Source: Cryptomeria japonica (taxonomy: Eukaryota > Streptophyta > Pinopsida > Cupressales > Cupressaceae). From it: a stretch of 64,000 nt of DNA. The translations under genes and the position numbers were made by a program. Within the stretch, counting starts at the first letter, position 1. Each line of letters begins with the position of its first letter. Location of the stretch: the NCBI RefSeq assembly GCF_030272615.1, contig NC_081408.1:339046793-339110792 (forward strand), written 5' to 3'. This document shows, in pieces, positions 1-11,154 of the stretch. Below the pieces are notes generated by a model. The model made no database searches. It was not told where the DNA came from and worked only from the letters and a program-made list of their open reading frames with translations.

Positions 1-990
1 AAAACAACTCAACCAACTTAATGCTTAATACCAGTAAACCAGTTAAGTATGTCGGTAGATAGTGTTAACAGTTAATTGTTATACCGGTAAAGATTAATGC
101 ATGAAACATAAACACAAAGTCATCCACAACACATAACACCAATATTTGTACGTGGAAACCCTGTAAGGGGAAAAACCACAGTGGGAAACCTTACCCACAA
201 TCAGATGATACTACTGCAGATAGTAAGTATACATAAATGGGTTCTGCACATGCAAAAAGGCCAACATCCTAGAGCTCACTGCTCAATCACAAAATGGAAG
301 TCACACTGACTACAGTTGGATGGTTAAATCCAATAAGAATGTACTGCACAAAATAGCATCTTCATATGCTGGATTCAGTACCGGTGTAATGCTGATATGC
401 TTCCACAAAAACCTAGCTTCTCTTTCAAATGATGTCTTCGTGTATAGCTCTGCTTAATCTCGCATATACCTTCACTTAATTCTTTTTTCGCATTCCCACA
501 TTCGATCTTACAAATAAGATCTTACATTTATACCATAACCTAAGACCAATTTTAGTAGGTCGGCTCTACAAGACATTACAATAAAACATTTTACAAACAA
601 TATAATATCTGATGCAATAACCGATTAAACATGTTGGCTTAAAGCATTTTCAATAATAATAAATCATCTCCATAGTGTGCCATGTTGATCTGGAAAAGAT
701 AAACCTGTCGGTGTAACCCTGGACCTATTTGCCGGTAAAAGCAAATATGCAAATATGATTATACCAATGATTAATTCTTCAAAACAAAGTGTCCATACGA
801 TGTCTTCGACATTACCAAGTTTCTTCCATATCATTCCAAGTGTTGATGATCATTATATCCTGTCGGTGAACCATATACCAGTAACTGTTCAATAGTTACT
901 TGCTTGCCGGTGAATGTTGCTGGATCTCTAGAGTGCTAGTGCTTTAGTAGGTGTTGACATCAATGACAAAACCATACCAAAATACCAACA
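1..990 (-). repeat. 3' LTR of the Copia element (truncated by the window edge)
   Basis: This is nearly identical to 9970-10969, with scattered single-base differences and one short indel. It ends in ...CCAACA at 990, just before the pyrimidine copy of the polypurine tract. It contains the antisense of the CCACnGTGGTTTTTCCC block that recurs in the other Copia LTRs of the window. Confidence 0.93.
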
Positions 991-1002
991 ATCTCCCCCT
1001 TT
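991..1002 (-). promoter_or_regulatory. Polypurine tract (plus-strand primer) of the Copia element
   Basis: On the minus strand this reads AAAGGGGGAGAT directly before the LTR start TGTTGG. It is the expected RNase H-resistant primer for second-strand synthesis. Three more G5 tracts follow further inside the element at about 1135-1150, 1205-1216 and 1288-1298. Confidence 0.85.
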
Positions 1003-1375
1003 AGCATTGATGGCAACACAAGATGGAAAAACCATCAAAGTGTCAAAACAGAAATGCCAAAAACCAAAAACCAACAATCTCTCCAAAAAGATCATAACCA
1101 AAATACAGAAAGTAATAGTCTCTCTCAAACAACAATCTCTCCCCCTGGGAGCAACATATGTTATCCAAAGTTCTCTTAAAAGATAATGTGCTTTTCCATA
1201 GATATCTCTCCCCCTTGACATCAAATGCCAAAGTTATAATAATACCAAGTTCATATACAAAATATCAATCAATTCAATATACCAACTACTCCCCCTTTGA
1301 AGTAGCTTCCTCATAAAAAACTGGAGTAAAAGATTTGTCTTTTAATTCTACCAGTTGATGACAATCATCAACTGT

Positions 1376-1660
1376 CTAAGACTCTACCGATGGTGGTATG
1401 ACTCCAAGCTGATCTCTAAGATATTCAAAAGTCTCTTTAGGCAAAGGTTTTATGAAAATATCTGCAAGTTGTTCTTTATTATTCACATAAACCAGTTTTA
1501 TCTCTTTTTCTTCAACTTTTTCTCTTGGAAAATTCAGTTTGATAGAAACATGTTTTGTTTTAGAATGTAATACCGGATTCTTAGATATATCAATTGCTGC
1601 AGTGTTATCACAATATATAGTAATTGGTTCCTTGCATTTTACCTTTATTTCTTTCAACAT
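1376..1660 (-). pseudogene. Copia RNase H domain remnant
   Basis: The minus-strand reading contains YCDNTAAIDISKNPVLHSKT and, after it, the KHV/IKLNF segment and PLPKE tail that are characteristic of the Ty1/Copia RNase H C-terminus. This is the 3' end of pol. It is followed on the minus strand by about 370 bases of leader to the LTR, which holds the internal polypurine tracts. Upstream, 1661-1960 continues the RNase H domain but is broken by stops and frameshifts. Confidence 0.88.
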
Positions 1661-1960
1661 TTGCTTAAGCCATAGTACCTGTGTACAGTTAGTTGCTGGT
1701 GCAACATATTCTGCTTCTGTTGTTGATAAAGATGTACAACTCTATTTCTTACTCAACCAAGAGACTAATTTCTTTCCAAAAAAGAATGCTCCGTCGGTGG
1801 TGCTTTTTCTATCATCCACATCTCCTGCCCAATTTGCATCTATGTATGTACATAGATCAAAATTTTCATCTCTAGGATACCATAATCCAAGATTTGCAGT
1901 GCCTTGTAAGTACCGAAAAATCTTTTTTACTGCTGATTCATGATATTCTCTAGGATTACT

Positions 1961-3003
1961 TTAAAATCTAGAAACAATACATATCGCATTCATAATATCA
2001 GGTCTGGTTTGTGTCAAATATAGTAAACCTCTTATCATAGATTTGTATCTAGTTGGATTAACAGGTGTAGATTCATCCCTTTGAGATAATTTGTCATTTG
2101 TAGTCATAGGTGTGCTTACCGGTTTAGAGTTCTCCATCTCAAATTTCTTTAGTAACTCTTTCAAGTACTTAGATTGACTCAAAAATATACCTTTGTCAGT
2201 CTGTGAAATCTGCAATCCTAAAAAGAATTTTATTTCTCCAATCATAGACATTTCAAATTCTTGCTGCATTTTAATAGAAAATTCTTTACATAATCCATCT
2301 TCTCCTCCAAATATTATATCATCAATGAATACTTCTATAATCAAGATGTCATCATTAGTTATTTTGTAATATAAATTGCTATTTGTGTTTCCTTTAGTAA
2401 AACCAATCTTTAAAAGATACTTATCCAACCTTGCATACCAAGCTCTTGGGATTTGTTTCAATCCATACAGAACTTTTCTTAACCTGCAAACCATATCATT
2501 GTCATCTGTCAAAGAAAATCCAATAGGTTATTCAATATAGGCTTCCTCTTCAAGATCTCCATTCAGGAATGCACATTTAATATCCATTTGATAAACTTTG
2601 TAGTTCTTGTGAAATGCAAAAGCCAAGAATAATCTGATTGCCTTAATTCTAGCTACAGGTGCAAAGGTTTTATTGTAATCAACTCCTGAGAATATCCCTT
2701 ACACACTAGTCTTGCTTTATTTCTGACAACCTTGCCATCTTCATTGAGTTTGTTTCTAAATACCCATTTGGTTCCAATTATATTTTTATCTTTAGGTCGG
2801 GGAACTAATATCCAAGTATTCTTTCTCTCAATTTGTTCTAATTCTTCTTCCATAGCTTTAATCCAAAATTTATCTTCACATGCCTCATTAACAGATGATG
2901 GTTCAATTTGAGAAATAAGACATACCTCTTCATTTATCAATCTTCCTCTTGTCATAACTCCTTTAAATTTGCTTCTAATTATCTGATTTTCAGAATGATT
3001 CAA
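1961..3003 (-). pseudogene. Copia reverse transcriptase remnant
   Basis: Two minus-strand segments cover the Ty1/Copia reverse transcriptase. 2653-3003 holds the N-terminal part (WVFRNKLNEDGKVVRNKARL, then VCKGYSQ). 1961-2512 holds VCRLRKVLYGLKQIPRAWYA and the catalytic box FIDDIIFG, where the aspartate pair is intact, then the KYLKELLKKF and RYKSMIRGLLYLTQTRPDI blocks. The two parts are separated by frameshifts or stops around 2513-2652. The known role is copying element RNA to DNA in virus-like particles; this copy is inactive because of the breaks. Confidence 0.92.
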
Positions 3004-3129
3004 TTTTACATACCAGGGTGTCTTAGTTTGCTATTGTTCTTCAATTACTGTGGAATCCTCTGATGGTACCGGGGTAACTAGATCTTCATTCTGTACCGAT
3101 GGATTTAGTGTAGGTTCATTTGTCATAAT

Positions 3130-3993
3130 TTATGTTGCCGGTTCAAAGTCTATATACCTTGAAGTTCCTCTGAATTGTTCATGAATTTTTACATTTGTAC
3201 TCTCAACAATTTTCTGCAATCTCTTATTAAAATATCTATATGCCTTGCTCTTAGATGAATAACCAAGAAATATTCCTTCATCACTTCTAGGATCAAATTT
3301 GCCAATATACTCATCTCTTCTAATATAACATTTACTTCCAAAAATTCTGAAATACTTAAGAATAGGAGTATTGCCAAACCATAGTTCATGAGGGGTCTTA
3401 CCGGTTTCACCTTTGATGTGAACTTTGTTGAATGTATAGATGGTTGTGCTGACTGCTTCTCTCCAATATACATGTGGTAAATTTACTTCAGATAACATAC
3501 TTCTTGCTGCATCCAAGATAGTTATGTTTTTCCTTTCAAGAACTCCATTATGCTGTGGTGTCCGAGGTGCTGATAGTTGTCTTATGATTCCATTCACTTC
3601 ACAGAATGTATTAAAGTCCTTAGATGTGAATTATCCTCCTTGATTTGATCTTAAACATTTGATTTTCTTACCGGTTTCATTTTCAACCATTGCTTTGAAC
3701 AGTTTGAACTTTCCAAGTGCTTCTAATTTTTCTCTGAGAAAAGTAACCCAACACATTCTAGAATAATCATCAATAATTAGCATGAAATATCTATCACCTT
3801 GTAAGCTTTTAGTTCTAGTTGGACCACATAAATCAGTGTGAATCAAATCGAGAGCATTATTGGATTTTTCTGGAGTACTTTTGAAACTAGCTCTAACTTG
3901 TTTTCCAAATTGACATTCCTTACATATTGTATTCTGAAGTTTCACAATTTTAGGTAGATCTCTAACTGCCTTAGAAATACTGATCTTTACCAT
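3130..3993 (-). pseudogene. Copia integrase remnant
   Basis: The minus strand encodes the GAG-pre-integrase and catalytic core of a Ty1/Copia integrase in two frames. 3631-3993 has CKECQFGKQVRASFKS, DLIHTDLCGP (first catalytic Asp) and LIIDDYSRMCWVTFLREK, then LRSNQGG, where the second catalytic Asp is replaced by Asn (AAT for GAT), followed at once by a stop. 3130-3597 continues with TPQHNGVLERKN, which holds the catalytic Glu, and the ARSMLSE and GIFLGYSSKSKAYR segments. The Asp loss and the stop make it non-functional. Confidence 0.92.
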
Positions 3994-4303
3994 TCAATCA
4001 AAGTTTACATGACAAAATCTCTTATGCCATAACCAACTTTCATCTATATGTGCAATCAAGCATGCCTTTTCACTGTTATTCAAATGAAAGATATTACCTC
4101 TAGTCTGATTACCGGTTGCAATTTCTAAACCAGTTCTATTTATGATTTTGCAGTTTCCATTCTTAAATTGTAACTAAAATCCTTTCTCAACTAATTGACC
4201 AACACTTAAAAGATTATTCTTTAATTCTTCAACATAGTAGACATTGTCAGTGTTATGTTTACCATCAAGAGATATTGTACCCTTACCTTTGATTGAACAG
4301 GTT
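3994..4303 (-). pseudogene. Copia pol segment upstream of the integrase, cut by an insertion
   Basis: This stretch is the pre-integrase part of pol in the minus orientation, including a reading like LWHKRFCHVNFD across stops near 4000-4040. It is cut at 4304 by the 4.3 kb insertion, and pol resumes at 8637 on the far side. No single open frame remains. Confidence 0.6.
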
Positions 4304-4308
4304 TTGTC
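4304..4308. repeat. Target site duplication TTGTC, left copy
   Basis: TTGTC directly precedes TGTAATGCC; the same five bases follow GGCATTACA at 8632-8636. This proves one integration event into the Copia gag-pol region. Confidence 0.85.
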
Positions 4309-4822
4309 TGTAATGCCGCTACCCTAGTCGGACTTGTAAAACCCATTTGACCTTGGTTGACTTCTTATGTGGCATTCTTGAATGGTAGGTTAACTGTGAT
4401 GCAATGTGTAGTTTAGATAATATAAATGATTGTGCATACCTATTATTGTGCTCTTGCATCGATTCTTGTGTAAATGTAATTGTTTCCTAACCCTTGTGAT
4501 AAATCTCGAGTTAATGACTTCATTGAATATGTATATGTATATGTATGCTTGCGTGATTCATGGGTGCAGGAGATTTCAGGTACAACACCGCCTAGGGCGA
4601 GGTTCGTTTCCTTCGGGATTCATAGGTTTGAGTAAACCTCCTCCATCCTCAGAATTCGGATTTGGGGGTCATAAAACTCTCATCTTGCCTTAGCCATAGT
4701 CAAGTGAGCGTCCTGTGTGGTTCGTGGGGCTTTCTTTTCATTGGGTTGCATGTCGTGTGATTTGGTGGACTTCCTCGGTTTGTGTGTCATGCACGGGGTA
4801 AGTGGAGTTTGTTATCCTAAGT

Positions 4823-5075
4823 ATTTAATTCAATTTAATGTGAGGATGTACGCATTAGTAATTTAGAAATTTAAAATAGGTAGTTTCTTTTATATGATTA
4901 ATCTTTAAGTTAAAGAGATCGCTTTAATTATAATTGTAGCAAGCTTAAAGTATTTAACTTGAATTAATGTGTTCATTTATGCATTTGTAATTGAGAAAAT
5001 TATAATAAATAGATTTCTTTCATGAGATTAGTCATTTATTAAAAAGGTCGCTTTATTATGTTATAGCGAGTCAAT
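4823..5075. repeat. Diverged ~125-bp tandem duplication
   Basis: The order AAGTATTTAA, AATTAATGTG, GCATTxGTAAT, TTTCTTTxATGA, AGGTCGCTTT or AGATCGCTTT, then TAGCAAGC or TAGCGAGT occurs twice in a row at a spacing of about 125 bases. The copies differ by many substitutions, so the duplication is old. It lies inside the 4.3 kb insertion. Confidence 0.55.
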
Positions 5076-5924
5076 TTAATAGTTAATTTTAATAATAACG
5101 AATTCAATGAGTTATGCGTTTTAGAAAGGAAGGATTTAAAGTCATTTGGAAAATAGAAATAAATTAATCATTCTCGCATTTTAGAAAAGAAAAGGGTAAA
5201 TTTTATTATTTAAAGGAAATTATTCTTTTTACTTGTTAAGTTGATATAGTATAAAGGATTGATTTTTGGAAATTTAAATTAATTTAAATACCTTACCCTT
5301 GTTAATAGTTCAAAATATAAATGTTGGCTAAAGTAATATGGAGAAATTAAAATTAGAATTAAATAAGAAATAGAAGCATTTTAATTTTAATAAGAAAAGC
5401 GAATAAGATGTATTGAATAATGGAAATGAATGATTTCCATTTTCATTTTCTTTTATTTTAAAAAAATAAATGCCTAAATTCGAAATTGAAAATTAGGTCA
5501 AAAAAAAAGAGGTTTCTCATTTAACCTAGTTTTTGAAATATTTTTGGGGGTTCTCTTTTTGGGATCTTTTTGGAAATGGAGGTGGAAAATTTTTTTTGGA
5601 GAAAATGGAGTTTTGCTTTGAGTTGCAGGGGGAGCTCTCCTTCAAGTCATGCCCGGAATGCGTTATGAGGTAGGATTCCAACCTACCCTTTTTGTTATTG
5701 TTGAATCAAGAAAAAAATTGGTGATTGAATGTTCTCCATGAAATGCTGGAAAAGAAAAAGAAATAATAATACCCATGAATGTTTCTAAGATTTAGTTTCA
5801 GTTTTGAGATTTGGATTGTTCTTGGATTCAAGATTTGTTATGGATTTCTTGAACATATTGAAAGAAGAAAATCTTCTCCATTTTATTGCTTAAACATTCT
5901 GAAAAAATAGAAAGAGAAAAACAA

Positions 5925-6116
5925 AAAAAAAAAAGGTATAAAACAAATGACTATGGCTGTGACTGTGTTTTGGTTTTTTTTGTATCCATATTTAAAAAAA
6001 AAAAAAAATTGGACTTAGCTATACACTGTGAATCTTCCAAAAAAATAAAGAAGAAACACAAAAAAATATATATATATAAAAAAAGAAACAAAAAAAAAAA
6101 AAAAATTATATATTTT
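5925..6116. repeat. A-rich low-complexity tract
   Basis: Runs of 9-15 A alternate with short (TA)n. They give long lysine-rich or phenylalanine-rich spurious reading frames on both strands. The tract borders the GC-rich island at 6117. Confidence 0.8.
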
Positions 6117-6356
6117 GGGTTAGGGTTTGGCGGGCGGAGGAGTCGAAGCTCGGCTCGCGTCGCCGCCCCCTCCCCCATTTCCTCCCTACCCCCGTGGCTT
6201 CGCAAGGAATCCCTACATCCACTGTGGCCGCAGGGTAAAACCTGCGTCCACGGCGGCCCGCAGGGGGAGTCCCTGTGCCTGTAGCAAGGCAGCGAGGGAG
6301 CTGTGGGGTTTCCGCACCTTCTGGGTTGGAAGGTGGGCCCCGCAGTGCCCCCATTT
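6117..6356. other. GC-rich island inside the 4.3 kb insertion
   Basis: About 240 bases rich in G and C, with many CpG, sit in otherwise strongly AT-rich DNA. The island begins GGGTTAGGGTTTGGCGGG (a telo-box-like TTAGGGTTT) right after an A/TA-rich tract, and it contains C-tracts and a repeated GCAGGG motif. Placement after a TATA-like stretch would suit the start of the transcribed (R) part of an LTR, but this is inference. Reading frames across it show no known domain. Confidence 0.5.
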
Positions 6357-6564
6357 TTATTTTAGTTTTTTTTTTATTTTTAGTTTTTTTATTATTATTT
6401 AAAATATATATATAATAAATTAAATTAATTTATTTTAATGACAGCCCTTTTAAATATAGTTTTGCTTTGTTGATAATTATTTTTTTATTAATATATATAT
6501 TTTAGGTGAGGATTAATATATATATTAATAAAAATTAATATGAAATTCGTACGTTATTAAACGA

Positions 6565-6565
<1 letters not shown>

Positions 6566-6594
<29 letters not shown>
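6566..6594. repeat. (TA)n microsatellite
   Basis: An uninterrupted TA dinucleotide run, with more TA-rich patches at 6400-6420 and 6490-6530. No function is inferred. Confidence 0.85.
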
Positions 6595-6596
<2 letters not shown>

Positions 6597-7689
6597 TTTA
6601 AGGAAATTTATATAATATATCGAATAGTAATTAATAACTGGTGATCTTTAATTAATACAATATTCAGAAAACACATAGTGATTCTATCTGAGCATTCTGA
6701 GAACTTAGAAATAGGAATCGAAAATGTTAAAGTATTTAAAGTTCGTCATGGAAATTTTGAAAACTCAACTGATATGCTAACCAAGATCATCAGAAACTTA
6801 ATAATGTGTCGATTTGAAAGTTTGGAAGAAAATGATACCTTCTTTTAGTAAAATAAATAGTTTAGTTATTTCTTCCTCGATGATGTGAAATAGATAATGG
6901 AAAAGATGGCAAGTTTATTTTATGTTTTTCGCTTGTGTTAAGTACTGGCAAGGCTTTGCTAGGTTTGTTTGGACTCTGTCATCTATTTACTTGTGTTGGT
7001 CATGGTCGGTTACGTCCCTAGATAGAGTAGCGTCCGTCATTTGAACCTGTAATTGCTTGAAGTGTTCAGTTGGATCCGCTTCAAAAGGGATCGTTATGTA
7101 AATTCCGACCGAGGTGTCTATTGTATATTGGAGTGGCAAAGATGTAAAAGACATGTGATTATGTAAATTCCTAACTATATTGAATGTCAGAGGGGTCTTG
7201 CAGTTGAGCAGACCCGAAGATGTAGCCCTTTAGGGGTGAACTCCGAGATCATATCCGTGTTATGTGATGCCTTGTTTCTTTATTTCATGTGTATGTTATC
7301 TTGTATAATTGTATGATGGGAATTTAATGAAGCTAAATCAAAGTGCATAAAATTATTCATCTTGATAAATGTAGTAATCAGGTTCATAAAACATTGTAAG
7401 TATGATTATGGAAAAGTATTTGGTTTATGTTAATTAAAGAACATAATGGTGGAAAGAATCTCATTAGGATGTCATTATTGTTTTAGCTTGATATAAATTG
7501 GTAAATTGAACGAATGTGAATGGGTAACAAAGTTAGATTTAATGTCGTAATTTTCTAATTTGAAATCTAAAGGATGAACTTCATTTAGGTATTTTCCTTT
7601 TTATCTTCTTAAATGAGTATCGCCATGTTAATCATGCTTCGCTATATTGGATGAATTTGTTTAGTTATTTATGTTTTAATCTTAACAAA

Positions 7690-8220
7690 TAATCCCTACC
7701 AAATTAACTTGATAATTGGGTGAACTCAACTATTTATCCATAATTATAACCCTAATAAAAGAATCTCTTTATAATTGTTAAATTGAATTAAAAAGAGAAG
7801 TATTCGTATAGTTGTTTATATCTTAATCTTAGTAAATGTATCTTTTCATATTAACTTCATTTACTAAAAAGAGTGACATGCAATAAGATAATTATATTTT
7901 AATCCTAATGGAAGAACGTTACTATGAACTTATATTTTAATCCTAAATGAATTTAGTTCTTCTATTAGCATTATTAAAACTTCAATGAATGAACCCTATG
8001 GCTAATTACATTCTATCCTCCATAAAATAACTATGACTCATTAGTTGGTTATGCTTGAATTCAAATGAAGGAACCTCACTCTATTAATGGTAGATTAATC
8101 CTCAATGAATGAATCTCACCCTATTAGCCATACTTTTAATTATAAAAGATGATAACAATTGTGGGTGGTTGCCTTAAACCTAATGAATGAACTTCGTTAT
8201 ATTAAATGCTTTGATCCTTT
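7690..8220. repeat. Degenerate short repeats (CTAATGAATGAAC-type)
   Basis: Variants of AATGAATGAAC or AATGAATGAATC, followed by CTCAC/CTTCG and TATTA, recur at irregular spacing (near 7985, 8065, 8112 and 8180), along with AATCCTAAT units. They look like an eroded minisatellite in the right half of the 4.3 kb insertion. No gene is visible between 6600 and 8590. Confidence 0.4.
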
Positions 8221-8636
8221 TGGGAGGCCTCTTAATGTAATTATGATTTAAAGTGCAATGAGTAAATAACCTCGCGATGGCCTCCTATCCACCCGATATA
8301 AATGAACGCTTCCTAAAATTCTAAGATGTCATATCATTGAACATATATATAATCATGTCTTACGCATTATCTCGCAATTAAGATATCCGGCTTATTGGAT
8401 CAATTGACGCAAGTTGAGTCAGGTGTAAGGATACGTAATCACGTTGGGAAACTCCTTAGGTTCGTTTAGCCTTCCGTTGTGTTATCTAAGTTTTAGATAA
8501 CTCCAAAATATCTTAATGTTGTAACTACTCAGTAATACTCTTAACTATTATTATAAAAATATATATATATTTACACTCTATTTGAGTGTTTTTAACTTAA
8601 ACCCTTTGGGGTTTCCTGGCGGGGCATTACATTGTC

Positions 8637-9638
8637 ATCTCCAAATCTTACTAAACTTCCATTGTATTCTTGAAAGTTCAAGAATTTACCTGTGTCTCTT
8701 GTCATATGATGTGAACATCCTAAGTCAATGATCCATTCATCCTTTACTTCAACTTTAGCTGCTACGGCTTGTTCTACCGGTTGAGTAGTAGGTGTCGGTT
8801 GATCTTCTGTTATAGCAACAAAAACCCATCCATCGTCTGTTGGATCCTCGTCAGAATCATCAGCTACACCTTCATCAGCAATGTAACAAGATTTGTCTTT
8901 GTTCTTTTTAAATCTGTATCTCTGGTATTTAGGATTATGCTTGTATGTTCTTCTAGCTTCTTCTCTTAGTCTAGCATGTCTATCAGGGCATCTCGAAGGC
9001 ATATGACCAATCTTATTGCAGTTAAAACATTTAAAGGGTGTTTTACCTTCATATTTACTTCCAACTGGACCTTTTGGCATTTTCCTTGCAAATAGTGCTT
9101 CAAGTTCTTCAAGTTCTTCATTCTCCTTCCTAGTTTCTTCAAGTTCTCTTGCATAAAAGGCTTTCCAATCTGATTTGTCAAATGATGGAGCAGATGATGT
9201 TGATGCTTTAAAGGCCAAATCTGTCTTTATAGTAGCAACAAGACCAAATTCCTCAATTTCAAAGGCTGAAAGTTTTCCAATTAATGTATCCTTAGTTACT
9301 AATGTATTAGGCATTGTTCTCAACTCATTTATAGCAGTAACCTTCATTTTATATGCCGATGGCAATCCTCTTAAGATTTTTGAAACAATTTCATCTTCAC
9401 TCAAGGTTCCTCCACAACATTTAATATCCAAAACAATTTCATTTACTCTTTCCATAAAAGCAGAAATCCTTTCATCTTCTTCCATTTTCAGATGTTCATA
9501 CCTGACTCGGAAGCTTTCAAGTTTTGTAATCTTGATTGTGGAATCTCCTTCATTCAATGTTTCCAAATGATCCCAAATAGCTTTAGCAGTAGACCTATCT
9601 GATAATCCCATGATTTGTTGATCTGATAAAGCAGTCAA
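8637..9638 (-). pseudogene. Copia gag and protease, 5' part of the polyprotein
   Basis: A long minus-strand frame reads a UBN2-type Copia gag. The N-terminal helices include AKAIWDHLETL and LKMEEDERISAFMERVNEIV, then EDEIVSKILRGLPSAYKMKV. A glutamate-rich coiled coil follows, then one CCHC zinc knuckle, CFNCNKIGHMPSRC. After an acidic linker comes the protease start WIIDLGCSHHMTRD. The family motif is DSG, so the active-site serine position is leucine here (TTA, one step from TCA). The frame runs into the 4.3 kb insertion at 8631. Upstream of 9638 the gag N-terminus continues with stops to the primer site near 9894. Gag would package element RNA and the protease would cut the polyprotein; this copy is inactive. 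Confidence 0.92.
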
Positions 9639-9893
9639 AAGTGCTTCTCTTGCTTTGCAATCATTCTCCTCATCTTTAGCTAAGGTAGTTGGAGCAGTCT
9701 AACCAGCTACAACAGCAGTATAACCATTCTTTGTAACTTCTCAGATGTCTTTACCAATGCAATTCAGATGTGTCTCCATCCTGATCTTCCATATCCCATA
9801 GTTGGTTCCATCAAGTTTAGGATTGTCCTTCCTGAAATAATTAGTAGTCAATGGATCTCCTCAAGTTGTTAAACTTCTGCAAAAGAGGACTAA

Positions 9894-9905
9894 GCTATGA
9901 TACCA
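9894..9905 (-). promoter_or_regulatory. Primer binding site (initiator Met tRNA type)
   Basis: The minus strand reads TGGTATCATAGC two bases inside the right LTR. TGGTATCAGAGC, complementary to the 3' end of plant initiator tRNA-Met, is the usual Copia primer site; one base differs here. It marks 9908-10969 as the 5' LTR. Confidence 0.88.
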
Positions 9906-9907
9906 AT

Positions 9908-10969
9908 TGTTAGGTCCTGGAGACAACTGAGAGGGGGGGGTGAATCAGTTGTCTAATAAATTCAAACCAAAAACAACTCAACCAACTTAATGCTTAATAC
10001 TGGTAAACCGGTTAAGTATGTCGGTAGACAGTGTTAACAGTTAATTGTTATACCGGTAAAGATTAATGCATGAAACATAAACACAAAGTCATCTACAACA
10101 CATAACACCAATATTTGTACGTGGAAACCCTGTAAGGGGAAAAACCACAGTGGGAAACCTTACCCACAATCAGATGATATTACTATAGATAGTAAGTGTA
10201 CATAAATGGGGTTTGCACATGCAGAAAGGCCAACAACCTATAACTCACTGCTCAATCACAAAATGGGAGTCACACTGACTACAGTTGGATGGTTAAATCC
10301 AATAAGAATGTACTGCACAAAATAGCATCTTCATATACTGGATTCAGTACCGATGTAATGTCGATATGCTTCCACAAAAACCTAGCTTCTCCTTCAAATG
10401 ATGTCTTCGTGTATAGCTCTACTTAATCTCGCATATACCTTCACTTAATTCTTTTTTCGCATTCCCACATTTGATCTTACAAATAAGATCTTACATTTAT
10501 ACCATAACCTAAGACCAATTTTAGTAGGTCGGCTCTACAAGACATTACAATAAAACATTTTACAAACAATATAATATCTGATGCAATAACTGATTAAACA
10601 TGTCAGCTTAAAGCATTTACAACTATAATAAATCATCTCCATAGCGTGTCATGCTGATCTGGAAAAGATAAACCCGTCGGTGTAACCCTAGGTAACCCTG
10701 GACCTATTTGTCGGTAAAAGCAAATATGCAAATATGATTATACTAATGATTAATTCTTCAAAACAAAGTGTCCACACAATGTCTTCAACATTACCAAGTT
10801 TCTTCCATATCATTCCAAGTGTCGGTGATCATTATATCCTGTCGGTGAACCATATACCAGTAACTGTGCAATAGTTACTTGTTTGCCGGTGAATGTTGCT
10901 GGATCTCTAGAGTGCTAGTGCTTTAGTAGGTGTTGACATCAATGACAAAACCATACCAAAATACCAACA
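9908..10969 (-). repeat. 5' LTR of the Copia element
   Basis: A complete 1062-base LTR that begins TGTTAGG and ends CCAACA on the plus strand. Near one end it has the G-run GAGGGGGGGGTGAAT, seen as TTCACCCCCC in the other orientation in other Copia LTRs of this window. It matches 1-990 closely, which suggests a comparatively young insertion. Confidence 0.93.
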
Positions 10970-11154
10970 CAATATTCTCATGGAACAAGTTATCCAAATT
11001 AGGCTCCATATCCTTAGTAATTAAACCTTGGGAAGCCTTAATTCTACTTCTCCTCACAGGAATATTATAGGTAAGACTAATGGTAGTAAAACTAAAGCAC
11101 AAAGGAGGGAAATTTGAATTCAAAATTAGAAATTATGATTAAGCAATACAAAAT
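10970..11154. other. Unassigned 185-bp flank between two elements
   Basis: The target into which the Copia element inserted. A short minus-strand reading with RRSRIKASQGLITKDMEPN is visible, but I do not recognise it and it is too short to call a gene. Confidence 0.3.

Larger units (their letters stand above)
4309..8631. mobile_element. 4.3 kb insertion with TG...CA ends, probable giant solo LTR
   Basis: The insertion starts TGTAATGCC and ends GGCATTACA (9-bp terminal inverted repeat) and is flanked by a perfect 5-bp duplication, TTGTC, at 4304-4308 and 8632-8636. Copia coding sequence runs up to both borders, so the borders are exact. TG...CA ends with a 5-bp duplication are the signature of LTR-retrotransposon integration. 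I see no second internal copy of either end, no primer site, no polypurine tract and no pol domain, so a single long LTR left by recombination is the simplest reading. It contains diverged tandem repeats, A-rich and TA-rich tracts and a GC-rich island. Alternatives are a large non-autonomous element of unknown type or a nest that hides its internal borders. Confidence 0.7.
1..10969 (-). mobile_element. Sirevirus-like Copia LTR retrotransposon, interrupted
   Basis: Two long direct repeats (1-990 and 9908-10969) flank minus-strand gag-protease, integrase, reverse transcriptase and RNase H remnants in the order typical of Ty1/Copia (integrase before reverse transcriptase). The primer binding site TGGTATCATAGC next to the right LTR and the polypurine tract AAAGGGGGAGAT next to the left LTR fix the minus orientation. 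The first ~61 bases of the left LTR lie outside the window. A 4323-bp insertion at 4309-8631 splits the body; without it and its duplicated bases the element would be about 6.7 kb. All coding parts carry frameshifts, stops or lost catalytic residues, so this copy cannot be autonomous now. The right flank begins CAATA; the matching left target duplication is off-window. Confidence 0.93.

Noticed and set aside
1539-1943. Plus-strand ORF over the Copia RNase H
   Set aside because: It is the opposite-strand shadow of recognised pol coding sequence.
5886-6284. Lysine-rich open frame
   Set aside because: It comes from A-runs and then enters a GC-rich island with no known domain; the opposite strand gives phenylalanine runs.
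6566-6594. (TA)n run as a TATA promoter
   Set aside because: A simple repeat without promoter context; the GC island next to an A/TA-rich stretch at 6060-6120 is a better candidate.
4309-8631. DNA transposon with terminal inverted repeats
   Set aside because: Inverted ends are only 9 bp, the ends are TG...CA and the duplication is 5 bp, all of which fit LTR integration. No transposase is seen.
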